Shown: piece by piece, positions 1 to 6,468 of the stretch
Numbering within the stretch: position 1 is the first letter of the stretch
Layout: the number at the start of each line of letters is the position of its first letter
From: Gammaproteobacteria bacterium
GTDB taxonomy: Bacteria; Pseudomonadota; Gammaproteobacteria; Granulosicoccales; Granulosicoccaceae
Direction of reading: 5' to 3'
Assembly: GCA_019634245.1 (NCBI GenBank)
Contig: JAHQVR010000243.1
Coordinates: forward strand, 1-7,571
DNA: 7,571 nt
Translations under genes and position numbers: made by a program
Notes under the pieces: generated by a model
The model's input: only the letters and a program-made list of their open reading frames with translations
Told to the model about the DNA's origin: nothing
The model's database searches: none

Positions 1-62
1 CCGTATCGATACTGATGGACTTTTTGTATGCAGCGCTTGATCCGCGTATCTCCGGGCGCTAG
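1..62 (+). CDS. C-terminal end of a DppB-like peptide ABC transporter permease (partial)
   Basis: Only the last 19 residues are present, read in the frame starting at base 3 and ending with TAG at 60-62. They include the sequence LMDFLYAALDPRISGR. A tail of the form 'DLLYAxLDPRIR' is typical of the C-terminus of DppB/OppB-type inner-membrane permeases (family knowledge), where the last helix is followed by a short cytoplasmic end. The stop codon overlaps by one base the GTG that probably starts the next permease gene, which is the usual dppB-dppC order. The 5' part, including the substrate channel, lies outside the window, so substrate class cannot be judged from this piece. Confidence 0.85.
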   Translation, partial: VSILMDFLYAALDPRISGR

Positions 63-964
63 TGCAAATGAAAGACCACTCTTCTTTAACTTCAACACTA
101 CAGAATAATACCGCATACACAGTGTTCGGTAGTTCGTGGAGAGCTATTCACACTCACAAACTCTTGTCGCTGTTGCTATTGATCGCAAGCGCACTGATTT
201 TAATCAGTCTGACAGCACACTATTGGGTACCTTTCGACCCTGAACGAATGGCAGCAGGACCCAGATTATCTCCGCCAACATGGGTTTATTGGTTAGGTAC
301 GGATGAATTTGGAAGAGACATGTTTTCCAGAATCATGGTTGGTATGCGTTTAACCTTGCGGGTTGGCTTTATCGCTGTCGCTATTTCACTCACCATCGGT
401 TTAATCGTCGGCTTGGTTGCAGGCTACTTTGGTGGATTCTTAGAACGCCTATTAATGCGCAGCATGGATATGCTGTTCAGCTTTACAGAAATACTCATTG
501 CATTAGCCTTGGTAGCCGTACTCGGACCTAGCCTGCAAAACGCCATGATAGCCATTGGCATCGCGGCAGTGCCATTTTACGCAAGGGTTTGTTACAGCGC
601 TGTATTGGTGGAGCGTAACAAACCTTATACAGAATCAGCGGTAGCCATTGGCGCAACTCATACTCGCATCATTGTCTTCCACTTATTGCCGAATGTACTG
701 CCTATCATGATCGTGATAGGCACTATCGGTCTTTCTAACGCGATTCTAGCGGCCTCTGGCTTAAGCTACTTAGGCCTAGGGGCTCAGCCTCCTTCACCAG
801 AATGGGGGGCAATGCTAGCCGCTAGTAAGAATTACTTTCAGAGAGCTCCAACATTACTACTCATACCAGGCTTCTCTATCATGTTCATTGTGCTTGTTTT
901 TAATCTATTAGGAGATCAGCTTCGCAAACTGCTCGACAAGCAAAGTTCGGATTCGAGCACATGA
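62..964 (+). CDS. DppC-like peptide/oligopeptide ABC transporter permease
   Basis: This is an inner-membrane permease subunit of a peptide-type (Dpp/Opp/Gsi) ABC importer, forming the translocation pore together with the DppB-like subunit encoded just upstream. One N-terminal helix at about residues 34-53 is followed by the LGTDEFGRDMFSRI segment (78-91), a hallmark of DppC/OppC proteins. The BPD_transp_1 domain with several hydrophobic helices follows. The ATPase-coupling EAA loop lies at residues 191-211 (ESAVAIGA, then HLLPN). Length (300 aa) is normal. The start is either GTG at 62, overlapping the previous stop (TAGTG), or ATG at 68. Neither has a clear Shine-Dalgarno sequence, so translational coupling is likely. 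The TGA stop overlaps the next ATG (ATGA). The family is clear, but the transported peptide cannot be read from the sequence. Confidence 0.93.
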   Translation: MQMKDHSSLTSTLQNNTAYTVFGSSWRAIHTHKLLSLLLLIASALILISLTAHYWVPFDPERMAAGPRLSPPTWVYWLGTDEFGRDMFSRIMVGMRLTLRVGFIAVAISLTIGLIVGLVAGYFGGFLERLLMRSMDMLFSFTEILIALALVAVLGPSLQNAMIAIGIAAVPFYARVCYSAVLVERNKPYTESAVAIGATHTRIIVFHLLPNVLPIMIVIGTIGLSNAILAASGLSYLGLGAQPPSPEWGAMLAASKNYFQRAPTLLLIPGFSIMFIVLVFNLLGDQLRKLLDKQSSDSST

Positions 965-2766
965 AAAACGCCATTCTAGAATTAAACGATTTAAGCATTT
1001 CTGTGCAATCGAAAAAACTGGAAACACGACTTGTTAATCAACTCTGTTTTGACTTGAAAGAAGGTGAAACATTGGCCATAGTTGGGGAATCCGGATCGGG
1101 AAAAAGCTTAAGCTCTTTGGCATTAATGGGTCTATTACCCAAAACGCTGACCCTGTCGTCCGGCACCCTACAGCTCATGGGTAAGTCACTAAACCTTAAC
1201 AGTGAACTCGAGATGCAAAAAATTCGTGGCAATGATGTTGCCATGATTTTTCAAGAACCCATGACAGCCTTGACACCCGTTCTCTCCATAGGGGAACAAC
1301 TTATGGAAGGCATATTACATCACCAAAAAATAGGTTACAGCGCCGCTAAAACATTAGCCGTAGACATGTTAAGGAAGGCTAGGATTTCGGATCCAGAAAA
1401 GCGGATGAAACAATTTCCACATGAGTTATCCGGCGGAATGCGTCAGCGCGTTATGATTGCTATGGCGTTAGCTTGCAGACCAAAGATACTGATTGCCGAT
1501 GAACCCACGACAGCACTAGACGTAACGGTTCAGGCTCAGATTCTTGCGCTTATGAAATCCTTGCAGCAGCAATTCGGAACCTCCATCATATTGGTCACTC
1601 ACGATATGGGAGTTGTTGCCGAAATGGCCGATCGTGTTCTGGTTATGTGCCAAGGCGAAAGCGTTGAGACGGGACTGGTTAGCGATGTATTAATAAACCC
1701 GAGACACCCGTACACACAAAAGCTTCTCAAGTGTTTGCCGGTGCTTGGAAAAACAAACGATACGCAAACGGTGAATCCCATTACACCATCCAAGTCTCCA
1801 CTGCTGGACGTTCAAAACCTAGTGGTTAGATTTGATATAGCCAACGGTTTATTCAGACGGGTTAAATCCAGAGTTCACGCCGTGGAGAATGTTGATTTAT
1901 CCATACAGGTGGGAGAAACACTAGCGCTGGTAGGAGAGAGTGGCAGCGGGAAGTCGACTTTGGGAAGAGCCATCCTCAACTTAACATCTATTGAATCGGG
2001 AAGTGTGATTTTCGATGGCCGTGAAATAGCCGGATTACCTGCGAATCAGATGCGCTCTTTAAGGCGCGATATTCAAATGATATTCCAGGATCCAATGGCC
2101 TCTTTAAACCCTCGCCACAAAGTAAAAGCGTTGGTGAGTGAGCCCATGAAAATATTCTATAAACTTTCTAATGCTCAGCGGATGACAAAGACGATTGAAC
2201 TGTTAGAACGGGTTGGGTTAAAAGAATCAGATATGCATCGTTATCCACATGAATTTTCCGGTGGACAGCGACAGAGAATCTGTATAGCCAGGGCGATATC
2301 CACTGAACCTAAAATTATTGTTGCTGATGAATGCGTATCGGCACTAGACGTATCCGTTCAGGCACAAATTCTAGACCTACTTAAAGAGTTGCAAGAGGAA
2401 AAAAATATCAGCTTTTTATTTATATCTCATGATCTTGCCGTGGTAGAACGAGTTAGCCACCGAATAGCGGTGATGACTCAGGGACAAATCGTGGAATCCG
2501 GTAATACCGATGCTGTACTGCAAAATGCTCAACACGCTTACACTCGACAATTAATAAGCGCAGTACCCAATCCAGATCCTACTCAAAATAGGTTATCGAA
2601 CAACACAGTAACTAATAGCGAACCCCTGTCTCCCATTAGACCTCTAAATTATCGACCGCCACGGCATCACAAGTCGGTGATAGATGGGGATCACCATCAT
2701 TGGATTATTGAGTCTGAAGAGCACAGAACTTCCCGTAGCATCTCTATAGACGCCCTTAGTAACTAG
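961..2766 (+). CDS. Fused double-domain peptide ABC transporter ATPase (DppD-DppF / GsiA-like)
   Basis: This cytoplasmic energy-coupling subunit carries both nucleotide-binding domains in one 601-residue chain, as in GsiA and YejF, so no second ATPase gene is needed. Domain 1: Walker A GESGSGKS (42-49), Q-loop Gln98, signature LSGGMRQR (156-163), Walker B ILIADEPT (176-183), switch His214, then an oligopeptide-transporter C-terminal motif (NPRHPYTQKLL). Domain 2: Walker A GESGSGKS (325-332), Q-loop Gln376, signature FSGGQRQR (432-439), Walker B IIVADE (452-457), switch His490, and a second motif (AQHAYTRQLI). All residues needed for ATP hydrolysis are visible in both domains, so both sites should be active. 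Cys458 replaces the usual Pro after the Walker B Glu. The C-terminal tail is His-rich (RHHK at 568-571 and HHHW at 578-581). The start overlaps the permease stop by 4 nt, so the two are translationally coupled. Confidence 0.95.
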   Translation: MKNAILELNDLSISVQSKKLETRLVNQLCFDLKEGETLAIVGESGSGKSLSSLALMGLLPKTLTLSSGTLQLMGKSLNLNSELEMQKIRGNDVAMIFQEPMTALTPVLSIGEQLMEGILHHQKIGYSAAKTLAVDMLRKARISDPEKRMKQFPHELSGGMRQRVMIAMALACRPKILIADEPTTALDVTVQAQILALMKSLQQQFGTSIILVTHDMGVVAEMADRVLVMCQGESVETGLVSDVLINPRHPYTQKLLKCLPVLGKTNDTQTVNPITPSKSPLLDVQNLVVRFDIANGLFRRVKSRVHAVENVDLSIQVGETLALVGESGSGKSTLGRAILNLTSIESGSVIFDGREIAGLPANQMRSLRRDIQMIFQDPMASLNPRHKVKALVSEPMKIFYKLSNAQRMTKTIELLERVGLKESDMHRYPHEFSGGQRQRICIARAISTEPKIIVADECVSALDVSVQAQILDLLKELQEEKNISFLFISHDLAVVERVSHRIAVMTQGQIVESGNTDAVLQNAQHAYTRQLISAVPNPDPTQNRLSNNTVTNSEPLSPIRPLNYRPPRHHKSVIDGDHHHWIIESEEHRTSRSISIDALSN

Positions 2767-2767
2767 C

Positions 2768-3736
2768 ATGACTATTGGAATAGTAGCGCGTGGCGAAAAA
2801 GCGGGCGTGGCCTTAGTGTCATCTCTTGGGGCTATTGAACACGTGGCAGAAGGTGCCGTTGCAGGTTTTGTTAGTTTGGTGGTTTTTGATGAGCGCAACA
2901 GCGCTACGTTTTTTGAATCCCAAACGGGAGGCGTTACTGGCCTATTCGGAAATTTATACGGTTTTATTGAAGCGGATACACTTCCCCGGGAAATTCAAGA
3001 GGCAACCCGAGCCGGTCTCATCTCAAGTGGTCCTCATCGCCCATCCCCCTTGTCAAGATTTTTAGCGTGGGATGAGAACGGCAATATTGTCAGCGGACAT
3101 AGATTTCCGCAAACACCTGCACAAGATGGTACCCCATTGAATCAAAGTGTATTACTTACCTTGCAAGCTACAGGTGATAACTCAAAGGCGCTGCAACAAG
3201 TGTTAGAAAAGAACGAATTTGCGGATGCCGGTATCGTAGCGCTCGATACTAACAACAACGTGTACTGTGAGGATACGAAGCGGGTGAAAAGACGAGGAGA
3301 TACCGCGAGTGTAACGATGTGCACTAAAAACTATTCGTTTGGATTCTCTATGAATTCGATTTATCCGCCCACGCTAATCGCAGAGCTGTTAACGGTAAAG
3401 CTAAGTAACTCTTTAAGAAAGGCTTCCTTGCCAAAGCAAAGCCACTGTATTTCAATCAAACTGGATGCAGAGATATTGAAAGGTGCTCAGCCAAAAGTTC
3501 ACATCAACGATAATCTTGCTGTTATGAGCATCGTAACAGCGGAAACCTGTTGGTTCGAAAACTACTGCGAGGGGGCATTGCTGGAAACAGGAACACCTAT
3601 CCTACTGGATGGCATGTTCGTTGGCACCATACTCGAGGAATCTTATATCACCGCATCAAACGGAAACATTTGCTCTCTATCCGGACAAAACGAATTGACA
3701 TTGCAGTATACAAAACACCAAACGCCCATACGCTGA
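2768..3736 (+). CDS. Uncharacterised protein of the peptide-importer operon, possibly Ntn-hydrolase-like
   Basis: This 322-residue soluble protein has no signal peptide or membrane helix. Function is not known. It begins MTIGIVARG and has a glycine-rich early segment (AEGAVAGFVS, then QTGGVTGLFG). From memory it resembles a conserved family annotated DUF6963, often starting MTIGIA and found beside peptide ABC transporters. The Met-Thr start followed by a beta-strand-like stretch also recalls DUF1028 Ntn-like proteins, in which removal of Met would expose Thr2 as a nucleophile. That mechanism is inference. Cysteines are scattered (for example ETCWFENYC) without a recognisable metal-binding spacing. 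The ATG lies one base after the ATPase stop and lacks a good Shine-Dalgarno sequence, which implies coupled translation. Its place as the last gene of the importer operon suggests a cytosolic role in processing the imported amide or peptide, for example as an amidohydrolase. Confidence 0.75.
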   Translation: MTIGIVARGEKAGVALVSSLGAIEHVAEGAVAGFVSLVVFDERNSATFFESQTGGVTGLFGNLYGFIEADTLPREIQEATRAGLISSGPHRPSPLSRFLAWDENGNIVSGHRFPQTPAQDGTPLNQSVLLTLQATGDNSKALQQVLEKNEFADAGIVALDTNNNVYCEDTKRVKRRGDTASVTMCTKNYSFGFSMNSIYPPTLIAELLTVKLSNSLRKASLPKQSHCISIKLDAEILKGAQPKVHINDNLAVMSIVTAETCWFENYCEGALLETGTPILLDGMFVGTILEESYITASNGNICSLSGQNELTLQYTKHQTPIR

Positions 3737-3835
3737 AAAGCCATCAGTCCCAAGCAAACGTTGCTAGAGCGAAAAGTCGCCGAACACCGGATAAAAGATT
3801 TCACGCCATACAGTTAGCTTTTTAAACTACACCGC
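3737..3835. other. Convergent intergenic gap with no recognisable terminator
   Basis: This 99-bp stretch separates the end of the ABC importer operon (+) from the end of the EamA-like gene (-). I looked for a stem followed by a T-run on either strand. There is only a 4-bp stem (GCGA, loop AAAG, TCGC) near 3768-3780 and an isolated T5 run near 3819-3823 with no GC-rich stem in front of it. Termination here may be Rho-dependent or rely on a structure I cannot see by eye. Confidence 0.5.
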
Positions 3836-4456
3836 TTAAGGGACAATGATAGCGGGAGGTTTACGTCGCTTACCGGAAAGTGCATTGCCTACAATGGCAG
3901 CAAGTAATACAGCACCACCTATCAAAGTGTTAACGCTGGCTGTTTCTTGTAGAAATATCCAAACCCACAATGGGCCAAGTAATACTTCAGCTAGGGACAG
4001 CAGGGTGAGCTCAGCTGCGGGTAGACTGCGCGAGCCCAGGGTATACAGAATTAGGCCAGCACCCACTTGAAAAACACCCATACACATAGCGACAGTACCG
4101 TCGCTCACACTAACCTTGATTGACAAGCCCATAAACTGGCAAACACCAAAAGTAATAACCAGGGCGAAGATGCCCCCTGCGTAAGCGGCCACAAGCGACA
4201 ACCCGGCAATAACGGCTGGAATGCCCGTTCGGCGCAACTGAGTAAAAGGACTTTCTTCAGAACGTATGCGAATGACTAAGTACAAAAAAATCGACATACT
4301 GATGGAGCGATAGAAAAGAATCTGCCAAACCACAGCGTCTTCAATTAATCGAATCCCTAAGCCAACAGTCGACCATAAAAACCCGGCAGCAAGCACAAAG
4401 AGTATGCCGTGTTTGCGAGAGATCGAAGCATCTAGTACTTGTGAGGTGGACGTCAT
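3836..4456 (-). CDS. DMT/EamA-family transporter, internally deleted (about two-thirds length)
   Basis: This inner-membrane protein belongs to the drug/metabolite transporter superfamily (EamA). The N-terminal part (residues 17-97: GILFVLAAGFLWSTVGLGIR, WQILFYRS, GGIFA) matches the first three helices of full-length homologues. The C-terminal part (residues 119-195: GVFQVGAGLILYTLGSR, PAAELTLLS, LGPLWVWIFLQE, GNALSG) matches the last three. Family members have about 280-300 residues and 10 helices; this one has 206. Remembered homologues have roughly 85-90 residues more between GGI(F/Y)A and the late ...VVC.ATGQ segment, so the region of helices 4-7 is largely gone, with the frame kept at about residues 97-101 (genomic about 4156-4170). 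The protein is probably non-functional or altered. The ATG at 4454-4456 is the only Met start before residue 54. A TATAAT sits 9 nt upstream, hinting at a nearly leaderless transcript. Confidence 0.82.
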   Translation of the reverse strand: MTSTSQVLDASISRKHGILFVLAAGFLWSTVGLGIRLIEDAVVWQILFYRSISMSIFLYLVIRIRSEESPFTQLRRTGIPAVIAGLSLVAAYAGGIFALVITFGVCQFMGLSIKVSVSDGTVAMCMGVFQVGAGLILYTLGSRSLPAAELTLLSLAEVLLGPLWVWIFLQETASVNTLIGGAVLLAAIVGNALSGKRRKPPAIIVP

Positions 4457-4465
4457 AGTCCGGAA

Positions 4466-4471
4466 ATTATA
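4466..4471 (-). promoter_or_regulatory. Candidate -10 box (TATAAT) for the EamA-like gene
   Basis: Read on the minus strand, a perfect TATAAT lies only 9 nt before the ATG at 4456. Transcription starting about 6-7 nt downstream would give an mRNA with a leader of at most a few bases, and no Shine-Dalgarno sequence is seen in this interval. No convincing -35 box is present at 16-18 nt spacing; TTGATG occurs at 13 nt, which is too close. The -10 match is therefore suggestive, not established. Confidence 0.35.
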
Positions 4472-4525
4472 GACCGCCCCATACCATCAAGCCGACACTT
4501 ATAAAATCGGAGAACGCCTACGTCA

Positions 4526-4543
4526 GACGGTGTTGTCACCGTC
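4526..4543. repeat. Perfect 7-bp inverted repeat, hairpin (GACGGTG, 4-nt loop, CACCGTC)
   Basis: The arms GACGGTG (4526-4532) and CACCGTC (4537-4543) are exact reverse complements around the loop TTGT. On the minus strand it lies after the small membrane-protein gene and before the EamA-like gene. No T-run follows within 8 bases on either strand, so it is not a standard intrinsic terminator. It could be an mRNA-stabilising or attenuating hairpin, or a protein-binding site. Confidence 0.55.
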
Positions 4544-4561
4544 GCATTGCAGCGTCATGCA

Positions 4562-4580
4562 CTACGCATTGTCTGCGTAG
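4562..4580. repeat. Perfect 7-bp inverted repeat overlapping the stop of the small membrane-protein gene
   Basis: The arms CTACGCA (4562-4568) and TGCGTAG (4574-4580) are exact reverse complements around the loop TTGTC. The first arm contains the TAG stop codon (minus strand) of the small gene. No T-run follows on the minus strand. It sits 18 nt from the other perfect hairpin, so the transcript leaving this gene would carry two consecutive stems. Confidence 0.5.
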
Positions 4581-4855
4581 CGTCGAACCGGCCCAGTCCA
4601 GAATCTTCGTGCACCCACAAACAGACAAAACAAGGTTGGGAAAACAAATAGATTTCGACCACCAAGCCACCAATAGAACGCGGTGATCGCGACGGAAAGA
4701 ACGGCAAATGCCACCAGGTAGCGCTTATCGACCGCACTAAATTGCACCGAAGAGACATCCGGCATTGAATTTCGAGTGGGATTTGCAGAGGTCTGTTTTG
4801 CAATCCTTTTTTTTGCACGTGCCTTGGCTCGGCGAGGTTTAGAGCTACGGGTCAT
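4562..4855 (-). CDS. Small basic two-helix membrane protein of unknown function
   Basis: This is a 97-residue protein when started at ATG 4853-4855. The first 20 residues are strongly basic (10 Lys/Arg: MTRSSKPRRAKARAKKR and on), followed by a polar linker. Two hydrophobic segments follow, at about residues 46-64 and 69-82, separated by a short GGRN turn, and then a basic tail (ARRFWTGPVRRYADNA). By the positive-inside rule both ends should face the cytoplasm, giving a helical hairpin in the inner membrane. An upstream in-frame ATG at 4897 would add 14 residues; I prefer the shorter form because it starts directly on the basic domain, but neither start has a good ribosome-binding site. It lies downstream of the flavin oxidoreductase on the same strand (gap about 160 bp) and may be expressed separately. 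I do not recognise the family. Confidence 0.55.
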   Translation of the reverse strand: MTRSSKPRRAKARAKKRIAKQTSANPTRNSMPDVSSVQFSAVDKRYLVAFAVLSVAITAFYWWLGGRNLFVFPTLFCLFVGARRFWTGPVRRYADNA

Positions 4856-5017
4856 GATCAGTTTTAATGGATGGATTTCAAAAAAACGTAAATGCATCTG
4901 CTATGCCAACAGAACGCGACAAGCCCAACAGAGCCCGCGCACCCTATATCTTTCAATTCAATGATGCAATGTATAACCGGTAACAAACCTAAACGGGAAA
5001 GTTGACTCTGTCGCTTT
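4856..5017. other. Intergenic region between the ene-reductase and the small membrane-protein gene
   Basis: I see no gene and no clear terminator in these 162 bases. On the minus strand just after the ene-reductase stop there is only a weak 5-bp stem (GAAAG, CTTTC) with a 12-nt loop and no T-run. An ACCGGT palindrome near 4977 looks incidental. If the shorter start of the small gene is right, its promoter or leader must lie here or further upstream. Confidence 0.4.
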
Positions 5018-6175
5018 CTAACTGGCCGAGTCTTTGTTAAGCCTTCGAATATGCTCGCGTCTATCAACGGCCCATTTGTATTGAGGTGGCCACATGTCAA
5101 AATTCGTATCGGCATTCAAAGTCTGGGCCGCATGTAAGGGCCAAAAAGGATCGTACATAATCTCCCTACCGAGAGCCACCAAATCGGCTTGATCGTTAGC
5201 CACAATGGCTTCCGCTTGCTCTGGCTCGATGATAACGCCTACAGCCATACTCTTTAATGATGTTTCGGTTTTAACGCGTTCTGCATACGGCACTTGAAAG
5301 CCTGGAGGACGAGCCGATGATCGCTCCAACGGTTTCCCATCGTTCGTGACTCGAAAACTCGGCGCGCCTTGTATTCCGCCAGATGAACAGTCCACCACAT
5401 CAATGCCAGCTAAGGCCAGCTCTTTGGAAAGCGCTACGGAATCGTCCATCGTCCAGCCGCCATCGACTCTGTCCACCGCAGAAATTCTAAAGAACAACGG
5501 TAGGTCTTCCCCTACTGCGGCTCGGACGGCACGGGACACTTCCAATGGAAAACGCATCCTGTTTTCTAAATCGCCTCCGTACTCATCGCTTCTTTGATTA
5601 GAAACAGGAGAAAGAAAACTGTGCATCAAATACCCATGTGCACCATGCAATTCAATAACACCAAACCCACAATCTACCGATCGTTTCGCCGCGATCACAA
5701 AGTCAGCTACCAACTTTTTTATAGCTTCGACCGTGAGCTCTATTGGCGTAGGGAACCCAGGTGCTATCGGCAAGGCACTGGGGCCAACCACTTGCCAGGA
5801 ATCAGGATGATCAGCCAATAAAGGCTTGGCCCCATTAAACGGAGACGACGTGGAGGCTTTCCGGCCGGCATGCGCAAGCTGAATGCCGGCAACAACCCCC
5901 ATACTGTTAATGAAATTGACAATGGGTTTAATCGCGGTTGACTGCTCATCAGTCCAGATGCCTAAACATTCCGGGGTAATTCGCCCTTCGGGTGAAACTG
6001 CGGTGGCTTCCGTAAACACTAACCCGGCCTTACCGCGGGCAAACGTACTGAGATGCGCAAAGTGGAACGGCTGAGCGAGGCCATCCTTGGCCGAATACAT
6101 ACACAGCGGTGAAACTACGATGCGATTTGGAAGCGTGATACCACGGATGGTTAATGGCGAAAATAGAATTGACAT
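5018..6175 (-). CDS. NADH:flavin oxidoreductase, Old Yellow Enzyme family (XenA/YqjM-like ene-reductase)
   Basis: This cytoplasmic FMN-dependent (beta/alpha)8-barrel enzyme should use NAD(P)H to reduce activated C=C bonds of enals, enones, maleimides or nitro compounds; the physiological substrate is unknown. With the start at ATG 6173-6175 it has 385 residues. It carries the YqjM/XenA-subclass signature PLCMYSA with Cys25 and Tyr27, which tune FMN potential and bind substrate in that subclass. QLAHAGRKAS (99-108), the substrate-binding pair His177/His180 in ELHGAHGYL, the SPVSNQRSDEYGG loop, and the phosphate-binding LGRE (335-338) are all present. The C-terminal DMWPPQYKWAVDRR resembles the aromatic C-terminal segment of XenA-type enzymes. 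A TTG at 6223 would add 16 residues that do not look like the family and is not preferred. No strong Shine-Dalgarno sequence precedes the ATG. The gene faces away from the amidohydrolase gene across a 293-bp region. Confidence 0.93.
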   Translation of the reverse strand: MSILFSPLTIRGITLPNRIVVSPLCMYSAKDGLAQPFHFAHLSTFARGKAGLVFTEATAVSPEGRITPECLGIWTDEQSTAIKPIVNFINSMGVVAGIQLAHAGRKASTSSPFNGAKPLLADHPDSWQVVGPSALPIAPGFPTPIELTVEAIKKLVADFVIAAKRSVDCGFGVIELHGAHGYLMHSFLSPVSNQRSDEYGGDLENRMRFPLEVSRAVRAAVGEDLPLFFRISAVDRVDGGWTMDDSVALSKELALAGIDVVDCSSGGIQGAPSFRVTNDGKPLERSSARPPGFQVPYAERVKTETSLKSMAVGVIIEPEQAEAIVANDQADLVALGREIMYDPFWPLHAAQTLNADTNFDMWPPQYKWAVDRREHIRRLNKDSAS

Positions 6176-6468
6176 AATCTTTGTATTAGGCGCTCTACAG
6201 TGACCTAAATACAAGCCTTTCAAAACTCAGTAGCTTGGGTCACGTTATTGGCATCAGTTTAGCCATATTCGTACAAGTGCAGTTAATTTCAAATCAACAT
6301 TTGAGATTGTGAACGGTGGAAATTAATCAGATCGGTGTGTTTCAACAGGTTTAGTGATGTCATTGAATCTGTCCTCCGTGTAAAAACAGTCCAAAATTCT
6401 TAGTTCTTGCAAATTTCTGAGTGTTACAAGCTGTAATCTCTAAGGTTCTTGAACGGTAGGGTAAGACA
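6176..6468. promoter_or_regulatory. Divergent intergenic region between ene-reductase (-) and amidohydrolase (+)
   Basis: The 293 bp should hold the promoters of both flanking genes. No consensus promoter stands out. A TTGAAA on the minus strand near 6220 has only a poor -10 (CTGTAG) at 17 nt. A TTGCAA at 6408-6413 on the plus strand has TGTAAT 19 nt downstream, which is a little long. The heptamer GTTCTTG occurs twice, at 6403-6409 and 6445-6451, 42 bp apart (about four helical turns). A 16-bp palindrome at 6289-6304 is listed separately. AGGG at 6458-6461 is a plausible ribosome-binding site for the amidohydrolase gene. Confidence 0.4.
6289..6304. repeat. Inverted repeat TCAAAT-4-ATTTGA, possible operator
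   Basis: TCAAAT (6289-6294) and ATTTGA (6299-6304) are perfect complements around CAAC, about 115 bp from the ene-reductase start and 165 bp from the amidohydrolase start. It is AT-rich, which makes a transcriptional regulator site more likely than an RNA hairpin, but a 6-bp arm can easily arise by chance. No regulator gene is in the window to pair it with. Confidence 0.25.

Noticed and set aside
2644..2898. Minus-strand 84-codon frame across the ATPase/322-residue gene junction
   Set aside because: It spans two good plus-strand genes joined by a 1-nt gap and has no recognisable features.
3550..3825. Plus-strand open frame of 91 codons running past the end of the 322-residue gene
   Set aside because: It is mostly inside a convincing coding region in another frame, its translation is very basic and low in hydrophobic order, and it has no ribosome-binding site.
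3760..3830. Possible intrinsic terminator after the importer operon
   Set aside because: The only stem is 4 bp and is not next to the T5 run, so the usual stem plus T-run arrangement is missing.
4555..4818. Minus-strand 87-codon frame overlapping the small membrane-protein gene
   Set aside because: The overlapping frame gives a sensible basic-plus-two-helix protein, while this one has no coherent features; it is treated as a shadow.
5346..6074. Several plus-strand frames opposite the ene-reductase
   Set aside because: They lie antisense to a gene with full family motifs and show no domain-like sequence.
6176..6223. TTG start at 6223 for the ene-reductase
   Set aside because: The 16 added residues do not resemble the family, whose proteins begin close to the LFSPLTIRG segment; the ATG at 6175 fits better and places Cys25 as in XenA.
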